This document shows positions 1-8,673 of a stretch of DNA of 57,182 nt, one piece after another. The notes beneath the pieces were generated by a model, which saw only the letters and a program-made list of their open reading frames with translations, made no database searches and was not told the origin of the DNA. Both the position numbers and the translations under genes were made by a program. Positions within the stretch are counted from its first letter, which is position 1. The number at the start of each line of letters is the position of its first letter. Origin of the DNA: Phocaeicola faecicola (GTDB lineage Bacteria; Bacteroidota; Bacteroidia; Bacteroidales; Bacteroidaceae); contig NZ_JABSOE010000026.1 in assembly GCF_013618865.1 (NCBI RefSeq), forward strand, positions 1 through 57,182, in the 5' to 3' direction.

Positions 1-2
1 GT

Positions 3-371
3 ATTCTGACCAACGATTACAAGTCATCGACAAGGGACATTGTTGAATTCTACAATCTGCGTGGCGGCAAGGAACGTATCTTTGACGACATGAACAACGG
101 ATTCGGTTGGAGCAGGCTCCCCAAGTCGTTCATGTCAGAGAACACCGTATTCCTTCTGCTTACGGCATTGATACACAATTTCTATAAGACCATCATTAGC
201 AAGCTTGACACCAAGGCTTTCGGGCTCAAGGAAACGAGTCGCATAAAGGCTTTTGTCTTCAGCTTCATCTCCGTACCTGCCAAGTGGATCATGACAGCAA
301 GGCAATACGTGCTGAATATCTATACTGAAAACCGGGCTTATGCAAGACCTTTCAAAACTGGATTCGGATAA
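3..371 (+). CDS. IS1380-family transposase, C-terminal part (runs off the left edge)
   Basis: The frame is open from the left edge and ends at a TAA at 369-371, giving about 122 residues. The protein has the C-terminal catalytic block of IS4/IS1380-type DDE transposases: YNLRGGKERIFDDMN followed by GFGWSRLPKS, where the E of KERIFDD is the likely third acidic residue. The tail ends ENRAYARPFKTGFG, typical of Bacteroidetes IS1380 elements. The N-terminal two thirds lie outside the window. The element presumably ends between 372 and about 540, where it abuts a broken capsule gene; I could not fix the terminal inverted repeat. The family assignment rests on remembered motifs. Confidence 0.8.
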   Translation: MLTNDYKSSTRDIVEFYNLRGGKERIFDDMNNGFGWSRLPKSFMSENTVFLLLTALIHNFYKTIISKLDTKAFGLKETSRIKAFVFSFISVPAKWIMTARQYVLNIYTENRAYARPFKTGFG

Positions 372-495
372 AGTCCGTTCCTTATGGTTTTAATCTGCGT
401 ATTGCCTCAAGTCGCATTGTGGGGTAAGGGGAAGGTATGCACAAATCGGACAAAATTCACGCTCATACTATCATGATGCATAGTGTTCAAGCTCT

Positions 496-1197
496 TTACT
501 GCAATTGAGATTGCCATTGAGATTGCTTGCGGATTTTAGGGTAATAATAAAATGGTATGAGTACGCCCAAAGTAGCGAAGGCAAGCATGGCATAGAGATA
601 CTGGTGGAACCAGATGAAGGTCATCCCGTAGAACAGGAAGGCAATGCTGCACAGCCCAGAGGCCAGTCCGTCGATGCCGTCGATGAGGTTGATGGCATTG
701 ATGATGAAAACCGTAACGAAAACGGTGAGAGGGATGCTAATCCACGACGGCATGGAATGGATGAACAGCATTCCGTGAAGGTCGGACAGTTCCACTCCGC
801 CAGCCACCAGCATGATGCCGCAGACTATCTGGATAAAGAACTTGGCACGGTAGCGCACACCGATAAGGTCATCGGCAATGCCGACAAGGTACAACATGAT
901 GATGGCGCAGAAGGCGTATGCCAATGGCAACGCTTCTGCGCCTATTTCCTTAAGCAGCTCATCATGTCCGGTTGAGACATTGACCGCCAAAAGCAGGACA
1001 AAGGAGAAGAACACTACGGGCTTGAAGGCCATACCGCCAAGGCGAGGCACTACACACTGATGTATCTTCCGCTCGTCCGGCTCGTCGAACAGTCGCCTGC
1101 GGAAGGCGATGAGCAGAATCTGCGGTATCACGATTCCTGCGAAAAACACGCACAGGAAGAATACCGACAGGATGTTGACAATCCAAATTAAACTCAT
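496..1197 (-). pseudogene. Truncated undecaprenyl-phosphate sugar-phosphate transferase (WecA/MraY family)
   Basis: This is a polytopic membrane protein of 233 residues. Family enzymes transfer a sugar phosphate from UDP-sugar to undecaprenyl phosphate, the first membrane step of capsule or O-antigen synthesis. Visible signatures are the DDLIGVRYRAKFFIQ block near residue 110 and NAINLIDGIDGLASG near residue 165. Family members usually run past 320 residues. Here the reading frame departs after GVLIPFYYY, where an NxxxGxxxxMGDTG block would be expected, and adds a short repetitive tail (about 496-540). The break faces the IS1380 end, so the IS or a linked deletion probably removed the 3' third. 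It lies 97 bp downstream of upxY, the usual capsule-locus order. Probably inactive. Confidence 0.75.
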
Positions 1198-1294
1198 TCT
1201 CTATCTAACTTTAATAGGCCGTTTGTGTCGGTCTGTCCTGTACTAATCCCTCTGTATCAATCAATTCGGGGGGGTAATTCGTGTTTCCATAATC

Positions 1295-1915
1295 TCAGTC
1301 TATGATTTGAATATATTCCGGCTTCACCTCAGCTGAAACCGCCAGTAGGTCGGGAATAATGACGACAAGCTGCCGACCTCTCTTTTTTGCCACTTTTATG
1401 AAGTAGCCCTCCACCTGGTCGAACGGTCCGCCATGTACCCTTACTCTTTTACCTTTTTCAATGTTGATTTTATCTTTTTCCTTGTTGATTTCGCTGATTT
1501 TGTAGAAGTGTACCTCTTCATCTGCCTGCTTGCACACCTTGATGAAGTTGGTCATGTCTTCATCAGGTACAGTCAGATAGACAAGTTCTCCGCCACTTTT
1601 CCATGTGACAAACTGTAGGTCGTAATAATAATTGTGTTTGAAATCAACAATCTTCTGATGACTTGCATGCACAAACACCAGACTATGGATGACGGGTACC
1701 ATGAAAAAGACTTTCTTGCCCTTGACAGTGCGAAGGACTTTCTGCTTGGGTATGAAATACTCTAAGCCATACGTTTCATTAGAGAGCCGATCTTCGGCAG
1801 TATTCTCGTTCTTGTAGGCCCGCATGACATACCACAGTATCTTATCCTTGTCCAATACATTCACCATACTGTTTTGACATGTGTTTTTTGAGAAAAGAAC
1901 GTACTCATGGTTCAT
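1295..1915 (-). CDS. upxY: UpxY-family capsule transcription antiterminator (NusG-like)
   Basis: A protein of 206 residues with an N-terminal NGN domain (WYVMRAYKNE, then a block resembling EYFIPKQKVLRTVKGKK) and a C-terminal KOW-like segment (GKRVRVHGGPFDQVEGYFIK). In Bacteroides each capsule locus begins with a UpxY that prevents premature termination in the locus leader. The start at 1915 is the first ATG; an alternative Met at residue 17 (1867) sits closer to the NGN core. No UpxZ partner follows; the next gene is the truncated transferase. The promoter expected to drive it is the invertible segment at 2054-2272, which leaves about 140-170 nt of leader. Confidence 0.88.
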   Translation of the reverse strand: MNHEYVLFSKNTCQNSMVNVLDKDKILWYVMRAYKNENTAEDRLSNETYGLEYFIPKQKVLRTVKGKKVFFMVPVIHSLVFVHASHQKIVDFKHNYYYDLQFVTWKSGGELVYLTVPDEDMTNFIKVCKQADEEVHFYKISEINKEKDKINIEKGKRVRVHGGPFDQVEGYFIKVAKKRGRQLVVIIPDLLAVSAEVKPEYIQIID

Positions 1916-2053
1916 CCCGATATGCGTATCGGTCTGTATATCAGCAACTTTCTATGTGTTTCAACTACAATAGTCATCTATTCTCATCTTTCTGAGTCCA
2001 CCCCCTGCAAAGCCCCTCTTTACGACATAAAAATTCGGTCGGAAAAGGTATGC

Positions 2054-2272
2054 AAAAGATGTTTCTCTCTTTAAGAGAAATATCGTTTTGCTAAACAGTT
2101 GATATTGAGGTATCATTTTATCGTAAAAGACATATTTGCTCAACAATTGCTTGACGGAAATCAACAAATTTTAGCATTTTTGTAAAAAAGTCGCTATATA
2201 ATTTGGTGAATTGGAGTTATTTTCATATTTTTGCATCCCGAAGAGTTTCTCTTAAAGAGAGAAACACCTTTT
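2054..2272. promoter_or_regulatory. Invertible promoter segment bounded by 27-bp inverted repeats
   Basis: Positions 2054-2080 and 2246-2272 are inverted copies of one 27-bp sequence and match at 26 of 27 positions. The shared core is TTTCTCTCTTTAAGAGAAA, itself partly palindromic. The 165 bp between them hold one well-formed promoter, pointing right, away from upxY. Inversion would aim it left into upxY. The invertase gene lies immediately to the right. This is the architecture of phase-variable Bacteroides capsule promoters; as drawn the locus is OFF. Confidence 0.85.
2202..2233 (+). promoter_or_regulatory. Promoter inside the invertible segment (OFF orientation)
   Basis: The -33 element TTTG lies at 2202-2205 and the -7 element TATTTTTG (TAnnTTTG) at 2226-2233. 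The 20-bp spacing matches the Bacteroides consensus. It reads rightwards into the 3' end of the oppositely oriented invertase gene, so no gene benefits in this orientation. I found no equal match on the minus strand within the segment. Confidence 0.8.
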
Positions 2273-2349
2273 TGCTCAACAATCCCCGACTTTTTTATTA
2301 TAGTTGCGGTATCACACCGCAATACAATAGTTATAAATATTGAAATAAA

Positions 2350-2370
2350 GGTGCAGTGAGACGCTGCACC
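2350..2370 (-). terminator. Hairpin after the invertase gene
   Basis: GGTGCAG and CTGCACC form a 7-bp stem around a 7-nt loop, directly after the invertase stop codon (2373-2375). On the minus strand a T-rich stretch follows, so it can act as an intrinsic terminator. It belongs to the AGGAGGTGC hairpin family also found between transfer genes at 4183-4206 and 12198-12221. Confidence 0.6.
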
Positions 2371-2372
2371 TC

Positions 2373-3581
2373 CTAAAGAGAATTGATGATGAGATTGTTG
2401 GCGTTGTCAACGACAGAGGTGTCCAATGAGGAGAGGTATATCTGTGTGGTTTTCTCGGAGTCATGCCCCAATGCCTCGCTGATAGTAGATACGGGCACGT
2501 TCTTGCTCTTGGCTATGCTTGCCCAGGAGTGGCGGGCTACGTAGGTGGTCAGGGGTACGGACAGGCCTATCATTTCTCCGATTTTCTTCAACTGCTTGGT
2601 GATACGGCTATAGGCATTCTTGTACTGTCTCCAGAATATGGCTCCCTCTCCTTTTGCTATAGGGAGCAGGTAGGGAGAATCATCTGTTTTGTACTTCGCC
2701 ACTATCTCCTGCATGGCAGGTTCCCATTTGATGTGCAACTGTTGTGAGGTCTTCTGACGGCGGTAAATGAGCGTACTGCCATGCAGATTGCTTGGTGTAA
2801 GTTGTGCCATATCGATGAACGACATCCCACGGGTATAGAAACTGAACAGGAACATATCCCTTGCAAGCTCCAAACGGGGGTTCAGACTCAAGTCCAGCTC
2901 TTTCAGTTGCTTGATGATTTCCAAGGGGAGTGCCCGCTTGACGGTCTTGTCGATGCCGGTATATACATGCTTGAACGGTGAGGAAGAGATGACCAGTCCG
3001 TCATCTACGGCATGATTGTAGATGGTGCGCAGGTTGCGGATGTAGAAAGAGGTGGTGTTGCGGCACAGTCCGCTGTCTTTCAGCCACTGTTCATAGCCTT
3101 GTATCGTTGTCCCATCGACTTCCTCCAATGGCACATCGCCTCCTTTCAGGTAACGCTGGAGGCTGTTGAGGGTGGTTTTGTACCTTGCTACCATCCGCTT
3201 CTTGCCGATGCGTCTCAGTTTTTCGTTCAACTCCAGCGTATAGCCGATAATGCCATGTAATTCTTTTCCCTCATGGAAGTTGTCAACGACGGTGTCTGCT
3301 GTATATGACTGCCCTTCCTTGTCCAACCGTGCAATGACCAACAGCAGTTTCTTCCTGTCAGCATCCAATGTATCTTTCAAGGAAAGAAGATAGGCTTGAC
3401 GTTGTGGAGTGACGGAAGTTGGCAAAATGATGTTTGAATGGTCCGCATCCCACTCTGAGGAATAGATTCTGTACTCTGTATGGATCTGACGTGCCACACG
3501 ATTGTGTATCACCTGATAATACAGGCGACCCTCTTTCTCTTGAACAGATGATGTTCTGAACTTTAATTTGATGGATGCCAT
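2373..3581 (-). CDS. Tyrosine-type DNA invertase beside the capsule promoter
   Basis: A tyrosine recombinase of 402 residues. It has an N-terminal arm-like domain, a SAM_5-like core-binding domain (about 100-200) and a C-terminal catalytic domain. Visible catalytic elements are the first Arg in FYTRGMSFIDMAQ, the box with RHSWAS, the second His in LGHDSEKTT and the nucleophile Tyr in QIYLSS. Its position next to the 27-bp inverted repeats makes promoter inversion the most likely job. Chromosomal capsule loci of Bacteroides commonly start with invertase then upxY. It could instead act on other sites or be an ICE recombinase. No convincing -7 element was seen in the 88 bp upstream. Confidence 0.85.
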   Translation of the reverse strand: MASIKLKFRTSSVQEKEGRLYYQVIHNRVARQIHTEYRIYSSEWDADHSNIILPTSVTPQRQAYLLSLKDTLDADRKKLLLVIARLDKEGQSYTADTVVDNFHEGKELHGIIGYTLELNEKLRRIGKKRMVARYKTTLNSLQRYLKGGDVPLEEVDGTTIQGYEQWLKDSGLCRNTTSFYIRNLRTIYNHAVDDGLVISSSPFKHVYTGIDKTVKRALPLEIIKQLKELDLSLNPRLELARDMFLFSFYTRGMSFIDMAQLTPSNLHGSTLIYRRQKTSQQLHIKWEPAMQEIVAKYKTDDSPYLLPIAKGEGAIFWRQYKNAYSRITKQLKKIGEMIGLSVPLTTYVARHSWASIAKSKNVPVSTISEALGHDSEKTTQIYLSSLDTSVVDNANNLIINSL

Positions 3582-3669
3582 AATGCTCTGACTTTAACAT
3601 TGAAATTGCAATTATTACCTTTATATATAATATAAGTGACAGACAAACAGGTATAGGAGGGATGGTGCC

Positions 3670-4167
3670 TCACCGCTCGGCATACAACAGCTGATATTCC
3701 ACCCACCTCCGTTTCCTAATGGATGCCACTGCTTTTCCCCTCCATTTGCAATAGCTCAGATAGAGTGGCAGGATGTCCCTGTCGCCACGTTCCAATCGGG
3801 TGAGCAGGGACGCTTTCGGGTATCGTCCATTGCCTAACAACTTGGCTGGTCCAATCTGGTACGAGAGGGTGGCAAGCAGATAAGCATCCCTGCCATAACG
3901 GGCATATAGGCGCAGGTGCCGGAGGAGGTCTGTCCGTAACAGCAAATCTGCACGCTGACGTGTCAGTGTTTTCGGGAAACGCTCTCCCTTCTGTAGCTGG
4001 TGACCATAGCCCACATAGCCCGGTGTGGTCTTTGGGTCGTGCCAACCCTCGAAGTGTTTGGTAATGGCTACCATCCGTTCAAACAGTGCCCTGTCAATGG
4101 TTTGGCTTTGACAGGGCACGCTACAGATGGCCAACATGCTCAATAGTACGATGATGTATCTTCTCAT
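3670..4167 (-). CDS. GH24-like lysozyme of the transfer region, secreted
   Basis: A protein of 165 residues with a signal peptide (about 1-21, ending CQSQ). It then shows the GH24 lysozyme pattern: KHFEGWHD with the presumed catalytic Glu, YVGYGHQL, and later TLSYQIGPAKLL. Such muramidases occur near the end of Bacteroidales tra operons and are thought to open peptidoglycan for the transfer channel. It lies 54 bp after the coupling-protein gene, and a hairpin of the AGGAGGTGC family sits in that gap. Its stop codon lies within a similar but weaker hairpin at about 3654-3672. The codirectional invertase gene begins 88 bp further on. Confidence 0.8.
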   Translation of the reverse strand: MRRYIIVLLSMLAICSVPCQSQTIDRALFERMVAITKHFEGWHDPKTTPGYVGYGHQLQKGERFPKTLTRQRADLLLRTDLLRHLRLYARYGRDAYLLATLSYQIGPAKLLGNGRYPKASLLTRLERGDRDILPLYLSYCKWRGKAVASIRKRRWVEYQLLYAER

Positions 4168-4182
4168 TACATTATTTTATAT

Positions 4183-4206
4183 AGGAGGTGCGATGTCTCA
4201 CCGCAC
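4183..4206. repeat. Intercistronic hairpin, AGGAGGTGC family
   Basis: A 24-bp near-palindrome between the coupling-protein and lysozyme genes. It starts AGGAGGTGC and ends CTCACCGCAC, with GTGCG pairing to CGCAC. It matches the copy at 12198-12221 at 22 of 24 positions and the reverse-oriented copy at 2350-2373 at 20 of 24. No strong T-run follows, so mRNA processing or partial attenuation is as likely as termination. Confidence 0.6.
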
Positions 4207-4220
4207 TCTAATCAATATCA

Positions 4221-6410
4221 CTACATCATAGTGCGGAACTGCTGAATCTCTTTAATCATGGCTTTCACGTCCTCCCCAACCTGAACGAAGTTCTTGTAGA
4301 GGATGCGCTCTCGCTCTTCTTTCGACTTGAACTTATAGAACTTAGGGAGAGGGACATACTCCGATTCCTCCTTCTTTATTTCCGTCATATCGAAGTCGGT
4401 CTTGCAGTAGAACTTGGATGTCTTGAACTCCTCGCTCTCCTGGATGTTCATGCTTCCGTTCATCCCGGTCTTGGTGACTACGAAGTCACGGGCGGTCTGT
4501 CCACATATCCAACCTGTGGGCATATCGGAGATTTTGCTTGCAGGCACCAGGCTGTCCATATTCTCATTGAGGTTGATGGAGGTCTTGTCACGGTCGATGG
4601 TCACGCCCTTTTTGAGTTGCACTACTTTACCGAAGATGTCACTCGACAGCCATTCGAGGGTTTCCTTGGCTCTTGCCGAACCGCTCACCACATTGCCCAC
4701 GGTGGTGATGATTTTCTGCATACCCACCTTGCCATAATCGGCTTCCAACTGCGGAAGTTCCTGAAAGCCAAGTGCCACGCTCACCTTGTTGCTTCGGGCT
4801 GTGCCTATCAGTCGGTCTATCTTGTGGAAATACAAGGTCGGCAACTCATCGACGATGATGCTGACAGGAACGTTCTTGCCCTGTCCTGTATTCACCCTCG
4901 TTACAAGGCGGTTGAGAATCAAGGCATTCAGTGCACCGATGATGCTCTCCATCTCGGGGTCGTTGGCAATGAGCAGATAACTTGGATTCTTCGGGTCACT
5001 GACCTTCAGGTCGAAGTCATCGCCGTCCTTGTGGAATATCCAGTAAGATTCCTTGGTGGCGAGACGGGAGGTATAGACACGTAGCGTGCCAATCATACCT
5101 TCCAACTGCTCCATGGCTTTGTTGGCAAAGGCAGTCTGGAACGGGCCAAGCAAGGGGGCTACCTCGTTGTCGGTCTGAAGTACCTCGAAGATGGTCTGAT
5201 AACTCTCATTGAGGAACGATAGGATATGTGGCATGTCGCTGTACTTGCCCAACCAATAAGCGGGCTGCACCTCCGCGCCCGAATGGTCGAACACCCGTCC
5301 TGTGGGTATCAGCCTTTTCGTCTTTGGGTCTTCACGCCGCTCGGCAATCAGCATCTTTCCGTCCTTGTCGTAGGGCTCCTTGCCGTAGTTGCAGAAGAAA
5401 TAGATGCAGGCGGCAAGGAAGTTGACGGCAGAGGTCTGGAAGAACTGGTCGCTGCCACCGCCGCCTTCCTTCTTGCCTTTTTGCAGGGATTCAAGCAGGG
5501 TCTCGGCGGTCTCGCTCGCTGCGGCAAGGTTGTTGATGTACTTCAACTGGATGGGGTTCACACGGCGCGAATACTCCACATCCACAAAGTTGATGATGTT
5601 GAACTTCATGCCATGGGGCATCTTGCTGTCCTTGGCATTCTTGTTCTTCAAGTAATGATAGTAGAGTTTGGTGGCGAGAGTGGGAAACTTATAGTCGTAC
5701 ACCACCATGGCAAAGCCCTTCTCGCTGTGCTGCCTGATAAACGGCTCGATGATGGAGAAGGTCTTACCAGAACCAGGAGTACCCACAACCCATGTGCCAC
5801 GGAACGGATTGACGATGTTCACCCATCCCTTGCGGAACTTGCCCTTGTAATAATAGCGCATAGGGATGTTCACGCTGTACTTGTTCTCCTGCAACTCCCT
5901 GCATTGCTCAAAGCTCTCATTCTCGAAGTTGAAGCGGTCTTTCAGCAGCCCTTCCTTCAGGAACTTAGAGATATTGTCGAGGGCGATATGCACCAATACG
6001 ACACCGACGATGGAAGTGAGCATATAGAGCCAAGTGTTCAAACGGAGGGTATAGAAACAGGGCATTATCGAATGACCGAACAGCCATACGGACTGCACAA
6101 TCAGCAGCACTCCCGACAGCAGCGGATAGAGCACCTGCCTGCGAGCGTCAAACTCCAGATGCTTCTTGTTGCGCGTTCCCACACAGGTGATACATATCAG
6201 CAGGAACGTAGCCACCTTGCTATACACGAGGTTGCCGTCATGGTAAATCATCCACCGCTTGATGCGAGTGTGGATATCCGTCACTACGCCGCCCAAGAAG
6301 TCCAACTGCTCCGGCTCCAGTGCGTAGGCGAAGAACTCCATCAGGATGGAGACATAAATCACCGCCCTGAATATCTTGTAAAAACCCTGTAACTCTTTGC
6401 TTTCTTCCAT
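4221..6410 (-). CDS. mobC: Type IV coupling protein (VirD4/TraG-like, MobC of Bacteroidales ICEs)
   Basis: A protein of 729 residues with several N-terminal membrane segments (about 12-160, YWFCY-type) followed by an ATPase domain. The Walker A motif is GTPGSGKTF near residue 215. A Walker B-like segment is VSIIVDELPTLYFHK, followed by the conserved TARSNKVSVALGFQELPQLE block. The family docks the relaxase-DNA complex at the inner membrane and feeds it to the channel. Here it lies at the distal end of the tra operon, 80 bp after the fimbrillin. No ICE relaxase gene is seen next to it, unlike the usual mobA-mobB-mobC order. Confidence 0.92.
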   Translation of the reverse strand: MEESKELQGFYKIFRAVIYVSILMEFFAYALEPEQLDFLGGVVTDIHTRIKRWMIYHDGNLVYSKVATFLLICITCVGTRNKKHLEFDARRQVLYPLLSGVLLIVQSVWLFGHSIMPCFYTLRLNTWLYMLTSIVGVVLVHIALDNISKFLKEGLLKDRFNFENESFEQCRELQENKYSVNIPMRYYYKGKFRKGWVNIVNPFRGTWVVGTPGSGKTFSIIEPFIRQHSEKGFAMVVYDYKFPTLATKLYYHYLKNKNAKDSKMPHGMKFNIINFVDVEYSRRVNPIQLKYINNLAAASETAETLLESLQKGKKEGGGGSDQFFQTSAVNFLAACIYFFCNYGKEPYDKDGKMLIAERREDPKTKRLIPTGRVFDHSGAEVQPAYWLGKYSDMPHILSFLNESYQTIFEVLQTDNEVAPLLGPFQTAFANKAMEQLEGMIGTLRVYTSRLATKESYWIFHKDGDDFDLKVSDPKNPSYLLIANDPEMESIIGALNALILNRLVTRVNTGQGKNVPVSIIVDELPTLYFHKIDRLIGTARSNKVSVALGFQELPQLEADYGKVGMQKIITTVGNVVSGSARAKETLEWLSSDIFGKVVQLKKGVTIDRDKTSINLNENMDSLVPASKISDMPTGWICGQTARDFVVTKTGMNGSMNIQESEEFKTSKFYCKTDFDMTEIKKEESEYVPLPKFYKFKSKEERERILYKNFVQVGEDVKAMIKEIQQFRTMM

Positions 6411-6490
6411 TTACTTTACGATGATGTTGGGTGATAATGAGAAAAGATGAAGGATGCCACGGTGGACACCCTCCAATCCTCTTATGAGTT

Positions 6491-7399
6491 TTATTCGTAG
6501 CCGTTGATGGTCTTCTCAGACTCTACTGTCCACGGAGAAATAGTTGCAGATATGACCTCCAAGGTGTTGCGTACAGGCTTCAATGAATAGCTGTAGGAAT
6601 GACCCGCTTTCCACGTGTCGTTTGTGAGGAATACGAAGTTCTCCCCATTGCTGAGTTGCAATGTCATGTCTGGCATAACCTGTGCAGGAACATAAAGCGT
6701 ATATTCCATGTGGTCACTTTGTGGGTCGCCGAAATAATAGGTCGTCACCGACTCGTCACTGCATTCTACCTTTCCGGTCTTGATGTTGAAAGTACCGCTG
6801 TCAAAATAACCGACGAACGTGAGTAGGCTTCCTGCAAAATCATTGGTGGTGAAACCGTATTCTGGTGAGGTATAGACCTTGATGATGACACGCACCATCT
6901 GATGGGTGAAGTTCAATGTAAGGCTCGGATTGGCGTATGATGCCGCTCCACTGGCAAACAGAAAATCATTGACCTTCTGCTCACTCTGTACAGCTGCCTC
7001 CGGCACTTGGAACTCTATGAGGTCGTTGGTAGGATTTGCCGTATAGGGATAGTAGGCATTGAAGGTGTGAGTGTCTGTGTCCGTGAAAAACACCTTGTTG
7101 GCTGACACAAACTGATTCGTGCCGCCGCTTCGGGTGAACTTCATATTGTTGATCATCCCTGTGGAAGAGATGCCAATCATATCATTGAGTTCCCACTGGT
7201 TGTCAACGGCTCGTGTGGAAACGGCAGGTTGCAGCATCTCCAGATTGGTGAATACCTGAAGCTGCTTGGTTGATGTGCTGTCGGTCACGACCACAGAACC
7301 TCCGCCACCGGGCAGGTAAATCTCATTGACGATGTCTTGGTCACAGGACGTGAGGAGCATGGCTCCAAGTCCCAACATTAGAAACAAATTCTTTTTCAT
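6491..7399 (-). CDS. Fimbrillin-family lipoprotein inside the transfer operon
   Basis: A protein of 302 residues with a lipoprotein signal peptide (lipobox LLTSC near residue 19). The body resembles the fimbrillin/Mfa families: an early STRAVDNQWELNDMIGIS block, then MVRVIIKVYTSPEYG and a C-terminal WKAGHSYSYSL stretch. Proteins of this type are type V pilins or tip adhesins of Bacteroidetes, exported as lipoproteins and assembled on the outer surface. It lies between another lipoprotein and the coupling protein, so a role in mating-pair contact is plausible but inferred. Confidence 0.75.
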   Translation of the reverse strand: MKKNLFLMLGLGAMLLTSCDQDIVNEIYLPGGGGSVVVTDSTSTKQLQVFTNLEMLQPAVSTRAVDNQWELNDMIGISSTGMINNMKFTRSGGTNQFVSANKVFFTDTDTHTFNAYYPYTANPTNDLIEFQVPEAAVQSEQKVNDFLFASGAASYANPSLTLNFTHQMVRVIIKVYTSPEYGFTTNDFAGSLLTFVGYFDSGTFNIKTGKVECSDESVTTYYFGDPQSDHMEYTLYVPAQVMPDMTLQLSNGENFVFLTNDTWKAGHSYSYSLKPVRNTLEVISATISPWTVESEKTINGYE

Positions 7400-7465
7400 G
7401 CTTTTTCTTTTTTAATTGTTGTACTTTGATGATGATACGGGTGATACTCGATGTCTGTATATGGG

Positions 7466-8131
7466 CTAATCCATAATCGTGATGATGGGTCTCGCCTTAT
7501 GCGGCTGCCACTTGGGAGTCTCCTGTATGGCACCGCTTCCCAGTGAGTAAAGCCATGCCTTGGCGGTCGCTTGTCCTTCTACCTCCGTTGAAGTCCAATA
7601 CCAACAGTCATCATCCTCATCGGGGATAGGTGTGCCGCCGCATTTCAGGATGTATGGGTTGATGATGTCCTTGGCATGATAGAGCAGACGCATCTGTGCC
7701 ACACTGGGGATATAGGCACTTTGCCCGTAACGCCACATGTCGAAGACACGCTCAGCCAAAGGCGACTTCACATCGGTCGTGCCATAAAGGGCAAAAGTGT
7801 TCTTGTTGCCGTCGTAGGCGGTGAGGTCACAGGATGTGTCCTGTTCCACACCGATACTGTCAGCAAAGGCTTCGGGAGCGATGTCCCACAGATAGACGGC
7901 ATATCCGTTTCCCTCCATTTCTTCCCTCTGATTGACGTTGAACACCACTGCAATGGCTTGCTTGCACGATTGCTCGTAGGTTTCGTAGGGCATCACCTTG
8001 CCGTCAGTGGTCAAGATATGGGTGACCTTCATGGCTGTGTCGGGAAAGTCCTGATGCTCGTCACAGGCAGTCAGCAACACCGTTGCCGCAACTGCCAAGA
8101 TTGAAAACAGTTTCTTCATACGCATAGTCAT
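7466..8131 (-). CDS. Lipoprotein of the transfer operon, unknown function
   Basis: A protein of 221 residues. Translation probably begins at the ATG at 8131 or two codons later; a lipobox (VLLTAC) follows a hydrophobic stretch. The C-terminal half contains CWYWTSTEVEG and AWLYSLGSGAIQ, a pattern of DUF1566/fibrobacter-type surface domains that often accompany fimbrillins. The start overlaps the traO stop by 4 bp (ATGA), indicating translational coupling. It is probably a surface partner of the fimbrillin encoded 66 bp downstream. I do not recognise a precise family. Confidence 0.65.
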   Translation of the reverse strand: MTMRMKKLFSILAVAATVLLTACDEHQDFPDTAMKVTHILTTDGKVMPYETYEQSCKQAIAVVFNVNQREEMEGNGYAVYLWDIAPEAFADSIGVEQDTSCDLTAYDGNKNTFALYGTTDVKSPLAERVFDMWRYGQSAYIPSVAQMRLLYHAKDIINPYILKCGGTPIPDEDDDCWYWTSTEVEGQATAKAWLYSLGSGAIQETPKWQPHKARPIITIMD

Positions 8132-8673
8132 TTTACAGGAAGTTTCACACCCAGGACAATACCCGTTCTGAACAGGTCTTCACCCTTGATCATCACATCG
8201 GTCTTCACCTGCCAGAAGAGCTTCCAGCCGTGTCTGAGTGTATAGTTTTGCTCATAGCCGAGGTGGATGCCACCCAAGAACCTGTCAGTATCGCTACCTG
8301 CCGATGCTCCTATGCGCATGTTGCCATGGTGGTTGCGTCCTCTTGCCACACAGGGCTTATAGGCAAAGCCGAAACCATAACTGCGGTAGTTGTTCCAAAA
8401 ACTCTCAGGACAGACATGACCGCACGATGCGCACTCGTTCCACTTGATATATCCGTTTGCAAAATACTCCCACGCATTGTGGTACTTCGTCTCATACTCG
8501 TAGGACAGCGTCACGTCCAGTCCTCGCTCATACAGGCATCCGAACCCCAAGGATATGCGGTCGCTATTCTGCTGCGCCATTGCCGGAGTCATGCTTGCCA
8601 TAAAACAGATGACAACGAGTAAGGTATGCACAAGCCAATTCCTCACTCCTAATTCCTCATTCCTAATTCTCAT
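8128..8673 (-). CDS. traO: TraO-like conjugal transfer protein (outer membrane)
   Basis: A protein of 181 residues with a hydrophobic signal (about 15-33, ending AMAQQ) and a body of short amphipathic strands (ISLGFGCLYERGLDVTLSYEYE, then TGIVLGVKLPVK) fitting an outer-membrane beta structure. Position after traN and overall pattern match TraO of CTnDOT-type systems. The start at 8673 overlaps the traN stop by one base. The first 15 residues are encoded by a low-complexity run of ATTCCTCA/ATTCCTAA units (about 8640-8673), a repeat that often inflates Bacteroidetes gene starts. An internal start near the signal peptide is possible. Confidence 0.75.
   Translation of the reverse strand: MRIRNEELGVRNWLVHTLLVVICFMASMTPAMAQQNSDRISLGFGCLYERGLDVTLSYEYETKYHNAWEYFANGYIKWNECASCGHVCPESFWNNYRSYGFGFAYKPCVARGRNHHGNMRIGASAGSDTDRFLGGIHLGYEQNYTLRHGWKLFWQVKTDVMIKGEDLFRTGIVLGVKLPVK

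Noticed and set aside
1961..2167. A 68-codon minus-strand frame upstream of upxY.
   Set aside because: It spans one inverted repeat of the invertible promoter segment and would be destroyed by inversion. It has no domain and occupies the expected leader of upxY.
3670..4167. Reading the lysozyme gene as part of a prophage.
   Set aside because: No holin, tail or capsid genes are near. Position after the coupling protein and a signal peptide fit a conjugation-associated lysozyme.
5226..6392. A 388-codon open frame antisense to the coupling protein.
   Set aside because: It lies wholly inside mobC, has no recognisable domain and reads as low-quality His/Leu/Val-rich sequence, the usual shadow of a G/C-biased gene on the other strand. 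The similar long antisense frames over traM (9711-10802) and the 846-aa gene (39997-40863) were rejected for the same reason.
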